Assembly (NCBI GenBank): GCA_041397765.1
Contig: JAWKWA010000009.1
Location: 124,001 to 188,000 of the forward strand
Direction: 5' to 3'
Source of the DNA: JAWKWA01 sp041397765
GTDB taxonomy: Bacteria > Pseudomonadota > Alphaproteobacteria > Rhizobiales > Hyphomicrobiaceae
DNA: 64,000 bases
This document shows positions 58,689 to 64,000 of this stretch, one piece after another (positions within the stretch are counted from its first letter, which is position 1; every line of letters starts with the position of its first letter). The notes under the pieces are model-generated. The model was not told where the DNA came from, ran no database searches, and was given only the letters and a program-made list of their open reading frames with translations. The translations under genes were made by a program, and so were the position numbers.

Positions 58689-60502
58689 CCGGCATCCTCC
58701 ATGGTGTCCGCGTGCTCGACCTGACGCGCATGCTGTCGGGGCCCTACGCCACCATGATGCTCGCCGATCATGGCGCCGAGGTCGTCAAGATCGAGGATAG
58801 GGCCGGCGATACGAGCCGGGCCAACGGTCCCTTCCGCGACGACGATCAAGGGCACGACTGGGCGGGCTATTTCGTCAGTCTCAACCGCTCCAAGAAGAGC
58901 ATCGCGCTCGACCTGAAGACGGAGGCGGACAAGGCCGACTTCCGCGCCCTCGTCGCCGTCGCCGACGTCGTCGTCGAGAATTTCCGGCCGGGTGTCATGG
59001 AGCGGCTCGGCCTTTCCTACGAGAGCCTCGCCCAAATCAATCCGCGTCTCGTCTATGCGGCGGTGCGCGGCTTCGGCGATCCGCGCTCGGGGGCGAGCCC
59101 CTATGCCGACTGGCCGTCCTATGACGTGGTGGCGCAGGCCATGGGCGGCCTCATGGGGCTGACCGGCCCCGATGCCGATACGCCGATGAAGGTCGGGCCC
59201 GGCGTCGGCGACGTCTTCACCGGGCTCATGCTGGCCTTCGGCATCGTCGCGGCGCTGCGCTCGGCGGAGGCGACGGGCCGGGGTCAATTCGTCGACGTCG
59301 CCATGTACGACGCGGTGATCTCGCTGTGCGAGCGGGCCATCTACCAGCACGATTTCGACGGCTCCGTCCCCGGGCCCGAAGGCAACGGCCATCCGCTGCT
59401 CGCCCCCTTCGGCATCTTTCCGGCAAAGGACGGGCATGTGGCGCTCGGCATCGTCGACGACACCTTCTGGCGGACGCTGACGGCGGCGATGGGGGAGCGG
59501 GAGCTTGGAGCCGATCCGCGGCTCGCCAACCGGGCCGGGCGGCGGGCGAACCGTGGCGAGGTCAATGCCCGGGTCTCGGCCTGGACCGCGACACTGACCA
59601 AGGCCGAGCTGTCGAGGCTGCTCGGCGGCCGGGTGCCGTTCGGGCCGGTCAATACCGTCGCCGACATCTATGCCGACCCCCATGTCGCCGCTCGCGGCAT
59701 GATCGCGACCGTGCCCCATGCCGAGCCCGGCCGGCGGCCGTGGCGGGTCGCCGCCAATCCGTTGCGCTTCTCGGCCAATCCGGCGCCGACACCGGCGCCG
59801 CCACCGCGCATCGGCGCGGACCGGGCACTGATCGAGGAATGGACGGAACGAGATACGGGCCGCGAGGATGCCTCGACGCGCCCCTTGAAGGAGGAGCCCA
59901 TGCTGCCGGAACTGCGCAAGATCGTGACCTATGACGAGGACATCGTCCAGGATGGCGGGCGGGCGGTCGAGCCGGTGCTGCGCGTCATCGGCGTCGCCGC
60001 CGTCGTCAAGAATCCCTGGCACGGCCGGGGCTTCGTCGAAGATCTCAATCCCGAGATCCGGCGCATGGCGCCGGTGCTAGGCAAGCTGCTGACCGACCGG
60101 CTGATCGCGCTCGCCGGCTCGGGCGACGCCATCGAGGCCTATGGCAAGGCGTCGATCTGCGGTACGGACTGCGAGCTCGAGCACGGCTCGGCGCTCATCC
60201 ACACGCTGCATTACGGCAATTTCTATCGCGAGGCGGTGGGCGCCAAGACCTATCTGGGCTTCACCAATACGCGCGGTCCGGCCGGCACCCAGATCCAGGT
60301 GCCGCTGATGGACAAGCACGACGGCGGCCGGCGCTCGCATTATCTGACGGTGCAGTTCGTCATCCCCGATGCACCCGGTCACGACGAGCTCGTCGTCGCG
60401 CTCGGCGCCTCGACCCGCGGCCGGCCGCATCACCGCATCGGCGACCGCTACTCCGACCTCGCCCAGATCGGACGGGACGTCGACAATCCGGCGGGCGTTT
60501 GA
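58685..60502 (+). CDS. CaiB/BaiF CoA-transferase fused in frame to an AA_synth (DUF1185) domain
   Basis: 605 residues. Residues 1-395 are a class III CoA-transferase: GVRVLDLTRMLSGPYATMML, NRSKKSIALDLK, and the catalytic Asp176 in GPGVGDVFTGLML. Residues 406-605 match the amino acid synthesis family PF06684 (LPELRKIVTYDED, KNPWHGRGF, SICGTDCELEHGSALIHT). No stop codon lies between them. However, AAGGAGGA and an ATG at 59900 start the second part perfectly, so a separate 200-residue AA_synth protein may also be made by internal initiation. The usual arrangement in relatives is two genes. The CoA-transferase would activate an acid from the upstream enzymes; the role of AA_synth is unknown. Confidence 0.85.
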   Translation: MTGILHGVRVLDLTRMLSGPYATMMLADHGAEVVKIEDRAGDTSRANGPFRDDDQGHDWAGYFVSLNRSKKSIALDLKTEADKADFRALVAVADVVVENFRPGVMERLGLSYESLAQINPRLVYAAVRGFGDPRSGASPYADWPSYDVVAQAMGGLMGLTGPDADTPMKVGPGVGDVFTGLMLAFGIVAALRSAEATGRGQFVDVAMYDAVISLCERAIYQHDFDGSVPGPEGNGHPLLAPFGIFPAKDGHVALGIVDDTFWRTLTAAMGERELGADPRLANRAGRRANRGEVNARVSAWTATLTKAELSRLLGGRVPFGPVNTVADIYADPHVAARGMIATVPHAEPGRRPWRVAANPLRFSANPAPTPAPPPRIGADRALIEEWTERDTGREDASTRPLKEEPMLPELRKIVTYDEDIVQDGGRAVEPVLRVIGVAAVVKNPWHGRGFVEDLNPEIRRMAPVLGKLLTDRLIALAGSGDAIEAYGKASICGTDCELEHGSALIHTLHYGNFYREAVGAKTYLGFTNTRGPAGTQIQVPLMDKHDGGRRSHYLTVQFVIPDAPGHDELVVALGASTRGRPHHRIGDRYSDLAQIGRDVDNPAGV

Positions 60503-60614
60503 GATCGGCGAGACGGGGCCGGCCGCCTCCAAGGTGGCCGGCCGCTCCCGTCGGGTCCGAAGATGCCCGGCATCGTGTCTCGATGCAGATGAAAAGGGCC
60601 CGGTGAAACCGCGA

Positions 60615-60758
60615 TCAGGTCAGCACGATGGCGAGGATCGCCAGGATCACCAGCACGTGGAGGGCAAAGAGGAACATGCCGCGGACGAAGCCGCGAAAGG
60701 TCCGCAATCGCTCGGCATCCAGACTCTCGGCCTTTGTGGTCCACGATCGCCACGGCAC
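60615..60758 (-). CDS. 47-residue single-helix membrane protein, possibly aa3 oxidase subunit IV-like
   Basis: From a GTG at 60758 the product contains LDAERLRTFRGFVRGMFLFA followed by a hydrophobic helix HVLVILAILAIVLT. The (R/K)T(Y/F)xGF motif before one membrane helix resembles bacterial aa3-type cytochrome c oxidase subunit IV (COX4_pro_2). The start codon and ribosome site are weak and no oxidase genes are near. It could also start at the ATG at 60824 (69 residues). Confidence 0.4.
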   Translation of the reverse strand: MPWRSWTTKAESLDAERLRTFRGFVRGMFLFALHVLVILAILAIVLT

Positions 60759-60963
60759 CGCTCCGGCGAGATCGAAGGCCCTCCTCCTGCTCGGGCACCG
60801 ACCCGTCGGCGAGTGTTGTTCCATCGAGGCCGAAACCGGTGCCGCGCGGCGGTCGCGTCGCCAGCGCCTGCGGGGCCAACGCAAACCGACCCGGACGAGG
60901 TCCGGGCCGGGCGATGGATGAGCCGCAATCGAGGGCGCGGGCGCGCTCGCGTAGTCTTCGGCC

Positions 60964-61581
60964 TCAGGCCGCCATCAGCTTCTTCAGGCGGGCCGAGATC
61001 TGATGGCGGATTTTGTGGAAGCCGAGCTTTCCTTCTGAAACCATCCAGTTCATCTGGATGGAGCGGCGCACGCCCTCGAAGGATTCGTGACCGTGCCAGG
61101 AGTTGTCCGAGCGCTTGAAGACGAGCAGCGTGCCATTGTCGGGCGGCACCTCGGCGGCGAAGTCCCCGAGGTCGGTGCCGGAACGCAGGAGCCGCAGCCG
61201 ACCGCCGCCGTCCGACCACTCGTCGTTCAGATAGAGCAGGACGGTGATGATCTTGTCCTTGGAATCGGTGTGGATCTTGCCGTCGGTGCTGCGGCAATAG
61301 CCGCGCAGGGAGTACATCTTCGGCCGCCCGGCGAGATCGACATGGAACTTGTCGGCGATCGCCTTCTCGAAGGCGGGGCCGTTCAGCTCGTCGATGACCG
61401 CCTGGAGCGTCGGCGTCACCGCCACCTCGTCGAGCGGATAGGAGCCGCCCTTCAGCTTGGGATAGTTCTGCACGACATGGCGCAGGTTGTCCTTCGACAG
61501 GAAACCCGGCACGATCACGTACTCGAACGGATCGGTCTTCAGCTCGGCATGCGCGAGCTTCTCGATGTTCAGAAAGGCCAT
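60964..61581 (-). CDS. 2-oxoglutarate-Fe(II) dependent oxygenase family protein
   Basis: 205 residues. Iron ligands are probably His104 and Asp106 (KIHTDSKDK) plus His163 or His165 (SWHGHESF), with Arg173 for 2-oxoglutarate. FLYLN-like VLLYLNDEWSDGGGRLRLL is typical of prolyl-4-hydroxylase-related enzymes. It would hydroxylate a protein or small molecule. It lies alone, downstream of an ELM1-family gene on the same strand (171-base gap). The substrate is unknown. Confidence 0.85.
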   Translation of the reverse strand: MAFLNIEKLAHAELKTDPFEYVIVPGFLSKDNLRHVVQNYPKLKGGSYPLDEVAVTPTLQAVIDELNGPAFEKAIADKFHVDLAGRPKMYSLRGYCRSTDGKIHTDSKDKIITVLLYLNDEWSDGGGRLRLLRSGTDLGDFAAEVPPDNGTLLVFKRSDNSWHGHESFEGVRRSIQMNWMVSEGKLGFHKIRHQISARLKKLMAA

Positions 61582-61752
61582 GGGCTAGCACCTGTCCCTG
61601 GTTGACCGCCTCCGGTCGCCCACCCGGGGCCGCTCCGCAGAGTCGCCCGATGGATCGCCGAGGTCATGCGAGCGGATCGAACGCGACCGATCTCTCCTGA
61701 ACATGCCGGCTGGCGCGGCCACCGACTGCCGCCCCCGGCCCATCGCCGGGCC

Positions 61753-62802
61753 TCAACCGAGCATGTGTCTCCGCCGCGACCACCGCTCTTCGATCGCGCG
61801 GGCGATGACATCGGCGGAATCTAGGGGCTGGTAGTCCCAGGGTTCAAGGCGACCAACCGTCCCGGCGAGCGGTCTCGTCGCGCCATAACGACGCAAGGCC
61901 TCGTGGAAACGGCGGAACTTCGCCGATCCGCCGTCGGGCTCGAAGACGAGGACGGGACGGCCGGTGGCACAGGCCTCGCCCGTCATGTTCACCGAATCGG
62001 CCGGCACCACCAGCCAGTCGGCATGGGCGAGGAACTGCGGATAGGGATTCTCGCCGGTCATGTCCCAGAGGATGCGCGGGGACGAGCGGGTCGCCTGCTC
62101 GACGGCAGCGAGAACCTCGCGCGGGGTCCGGCGCGAGGGGGTGACGAGGAAGCTGCCGGCTTCGGCGGCGAGCCCGGCGAGCGCGGCGGCGAGGCGGGCG
62201 ATGGCCGCCTCGGTGTAGCGGTAGGCGCCGCTCGGACCGCCGAGGATGACGGCGATGCGCGGCGAGGGAAGGGCGGCGATGGCGGGAGGGACGTCGCTTC
62301 TAAGGCTCGCGAGCCGCGCCTGCGAGAAGGAGTGCGGTGCGGTCAGCGTGGTGACGACGTTGACGCCCCGCCGGCGGTCGTGCTCGGGCACCCAGATGAG
62401 ATCGGCGGTACGGGCGCTCGTCTTGGGGTCCTGCAGCACGATGCGGTAGGTGGCGAGGCGGGCGTGGCGGCCGAGCGCGCGGATATAGGGGATGCTGAGC
62501 CGTCCCGTCGCGATGGCGACATCGGGGAATGGCGGGGCGAAGGCGCTGCCGGGCCGGGCAAAGCCTTCCTTGCGCGCGACCGGCGCCCAGGGCGCCAGCG
62601 TGCGCGAGAGGCCCTGGGGCGTCACATGCTTCATCTCATAGTCGAGGCCGAGCGCGTCGGCGACGCCGATGCACTGCACGTCCATGCCGATCTTGCCGTC
62701 GGTGATGATCCAGGCGCTCAAACCGGCGAGCGGGTGGCGGCGACCGTCCTCGCCGAAATGCCGCTGATGTCCGCGACCGGCGCCGTCTGCGAGCCTCGTC
62801 AT
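61753..62802 (-). CDS. ELM1/GtrOC1 family putative glycosyltransferase (DUF1022)
   Basis: 349 residues. WIITDGKIGMDVQC at the start and a C-terminal VVPADSVNMTGEACATGRPV motif match the mitochondrial fission ELM1/GtrOC1 family, which looks like GT-B glycosyltransferases with a UDP-sugar site. In bacteria it is found with LPS/capsule functions. No other sugar genes are adjacent. It is divergent from an Lrp regulator, a frequent pairing of promoter halves but not proof of control. Confidence 0.85.
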   Translation of the reverse strand: MTRLADGAGRGHQRHFGEDGRRHPLAGLSAWIITDGKIGMDVQCIGVADALGLDYEMKHVTPQGLSRTLAPWAPVARKEGFARPGSAFAPPFPDVAIATGRLSIPYIRALGRHARLATYRIVLQDPKTSARTADLIWVPEHDRRRGVNVVTTLTAPHSFSQARLASLRSDVPPAIAALPSPRIAVILGGPSGAYRYTEAAIARLAAALAGLAAEAGSFLVTPSRRTPREVLAAVEQATRSSPRILWDMTGENPYPQFLAHADWLVVPADSVNMTGEACATGRPVLVFEPDGGSAKFRRFHEALRRYGATRPLAGTVGRLEPWDYQPLDSADVIARAIEERWSRRRHMLG

Positions 62803-62897
62803 GCGCTGATGTCTCCTCCCACCCCGGCTCGTACCCCGGAGCCGGTTTCGTCCGGTGGCTCGCCGCTTTCATAAGATTGCGCCAGCACGAAAGATTC

Positions 62898-62927
62898 TTG
62901 CCGACGACACGGTGTCGCGCGTAATAT
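62898..62927 (+). promoter_or_regulatory. Sigma-70-like promoter before the Lrp gene
   Basis: TTGCCG (62898-62903) and TAATAT (62922-62927) are 18 bases apart. This is one of few close matches to a housekeeping promoter in this GC-rich window. CGACAC/GTGTCG (near 62904-62916), an imperfect palindrome in the spacer, might be an autoregulatory site. Confidence 0.45.
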
Positions 62928-63027
62928 TCTCCGGCTCCTGTTGCGGCTCGGATGCGTGATGGAGCCGGACACCAGCCCCAGCGCACCCGTCCGATCGCCA
63001 GCCAACCGACTGCTCGCTGCCGCCCTC

Positions 63028-63528
63028 ATGAAAGTCAAGCTGGACGATACCGATCTTGGCATCCTCGCCGAGCTGCAGGCCGACGGGCGGATGACCAATG
63101 TCGAGCTGGCGCGGCGGGTCGGCATCTCGGCGCCCCCCTGCCTCAGGCGGGTGCGGGCGCTCGAGGAGGCCGGCATCATCCGCGGCTACGCGGCGCTCGT
63201 CGCGGAGGCGGCGGTCGGCTTCGGGCTCACCGCCTATGCCATGGTCGGGCTCGCCAGCCAGGCGGAGGCCGATCTCGTCGCTTTCGAGGAGCGGGTGCGC
63301 TCCTGGCCGCTGGTGCGCGAGTGCTCGATGCTGTCGGGCGAGATCGACTTCATCCTGCGTTGCGTCGCCCCCGATCTCGCCGCCTTCCAGCACTTCGTCA
63401 TCCATACGCTGACAGCGGCGCCGAATGTCGCGAGCGTCAAGACCTCGCTCGAGATCAGGCGGTCGAAATCGGTGCCGGGCGTGCCGCTCGCCCCGGTCGC
63501 CGAGAGCGTACCGGACGGCGGGAGCTGA
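63028..63528 (+). CDS. Lrp/AsnC family transcriptional regulator
   Basis: 166 residues from the ATG at 63028, the family-like start (KLDDTDLGILAELQADGRMT). In-frame starts at 62959 (ATG) and 62941 (TTG) would add 23-29 residues. It has an N-terminal helix-turn-helix (NVELARRVGISAPPCLRRVRAL) and a C-terminal RAM/ligand domain (about 65-145). It likely regulates amino-acid metabolism in response to an amino acid. It is divergent from the ELM1-family gene. Confidence 0.9.
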   Translation: MKVKLDDTDLGILAELQADGRMTNVELARRVGISAPPCLRRVRALEEAGIIRGYAALVAEAAVGFGLTAYAMVGLASQAEADLVAFEERVRSWPLVRECSMLSGEIDFILRCVAPDLAAFQHFVIHTLTAAPNVASVKTSLEIRRSKSVPGVPLAPVAESVPDGGS

Positions 63529-63576
63529 ACGCGGTCTCGGCGCCGCCCCCAAACTCGGCGAAGCGGCGAGCCGTGC

Positions 63577-64000
63577 TCAGTTGCCGCTTCCCTTGGCCTT
63601 CATCCGTTCCATCTGCTCGCGCATCTCCTCGCAAGGGTCGCCACGCTCGGCCCGCGGCGTGAACCAGAGATAGTCGGCGGCGGGCCTGCCCTCGGGATCG
63701 ATGGGCTCGTAGACGGCGGCGTCCTCCTCGCTCGCCGTCACCTCCATCAGGGCGACGACGGCGATGTCGCCGCGCGGGACCGAGCGGACGAGGTGGAACG
63801 GCACGGCGCGGTCGGCGCGGACATGGCCGTTGCCGGCGATCAGCACGGCGCCGTCACCGGACCGGCCGGCGGCATCGGCGGCGAGGAGGCTGGCGGCGAG
63901 CGTCGCGTCGCGGAACTCCTGGACGAGCGTCATGGCGGGGATCGCCGCCTCGGGCAGCATGTCGCAATGGGCCTCGGCGACCTCGCGCGACAGCACGGCC
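63577..64000 (-). CDS. ChaN/haem-binding-uptake (Tiki-like) family protein, N-terminus outside the window
   Basis: The last 141 codons are visible and the frame is open at base 64000. VLIAGNGHVRADRAVPFHL resembles the ChaN family C-terminal half, which binds haem as a lipoprotein in Campylobacter and belongs to the EreA/Tiki superfamily. The usual length is about 280-300 residues, so roughly half is missing. The C-terminal tail REQMERMKAKGSGN is charged. It converges on the Lrp gene. Confidence 0.75.
   Translation of the reverse strand, partial: AVLSREVAEAHCDMLPEAAIPAMTLVQEFRDATLAASLLAADAAGRSGDGAVLIAGNGHVRADRAVPFHLVRSVPRGDIAVVALMEVTASEEDAAVYEPIDPEGRPAADYLWFTPRAERGDPCEEMREQMERMKAKGSGN

Overview
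The window is about 64 kb of very GC-rich chromosomal DNA. Gene content and order point to an alphaproteobacterium of the order Hyphomicrobiales (Rhizobiales): lysC-ptsP-prfA-prmC-DUF4167, a [4Fe-4S] CysH, and lipid A-type LABN/GT2/GT39 genes. I cannot name the genus. Because of the GC bias nearly every gene carries long open frames on the other strand. I kept only frames with recognisable protein sequence.

Layout. 1-6.4 kb is housekeeping: a CapA-like protein cut by the window edge, ribosomal protein L25, peptidyl-tRNA hydrolase, a secreted polysaccharide deacetylase, the Mg2+ transporter MgtE and the sulfate-assimilation reductase CysH. 6.6-9.6 kb holds a GMC oxidoreductase and an acyltransferase-3 gene, both broken by single-base frameshifts. 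9.6-10.3 kb is repeat-rich. 10.3-13.9 kb has a Rieske oxygenase, a divergent LysR regulator and a lysozyme-like exported protein coupled to the regulator. 14.2-22 kb is a complete five-step histidine utilisation locus (hutIHGU, with hutF divergent behind two HutC-like operators) followed by an ornithine-cyclodeaminase-like gene. 22.1-25 kb is a lipid A/lipid-linked sugar cluster. 25.3-28.7 kb has 3-hydroxybutyrate dehydrogenase, a 58-residue membrane protein, a YbjQ-like protein and a large unknown membrane protein.

29.2-32.4 kb encodes a 1066-residue mosaic RTX protein. It is followed by ubiG, lysC, ptsP, prfA, prmC, a DUF4167 protein, a small membrane protein, an unusual M24 hydrolase and parE. 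45.3-49 kb holds two tandem leishmanolysin-like RTX metalloproteases whose 3' ends share 151 identical bases; the second is frameshifted. Then come an AhpD-like protein, a TPR protein, L36, tRNA-Val(GAC), a second Rieske oxygenase coupled to a 93-residue protein, and a Crp/Fnr regulator.

54.6-60.5 kb is the most interesting accessory block. An LLM flavin monooxygenase and an aldehyde dehydrogenase stand divergent to RidA, an alpha/beta hydrolase and a CaiB/BaiF-AA_synth fusion, with a strong palindrome between the two arms. It looks like an uncharacterised catabolic module with a Rut-like parts list. The window ends with a 2OG-Fe(II) oxygenase, an ELM1-family protein, an Lrp regulator and a ChaN-like protein cut by the edge.

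Two copies of a 166-206 bp structured repeat (10128-10293 and 53365-53570) both sit beside Rieske oxygenase genes.
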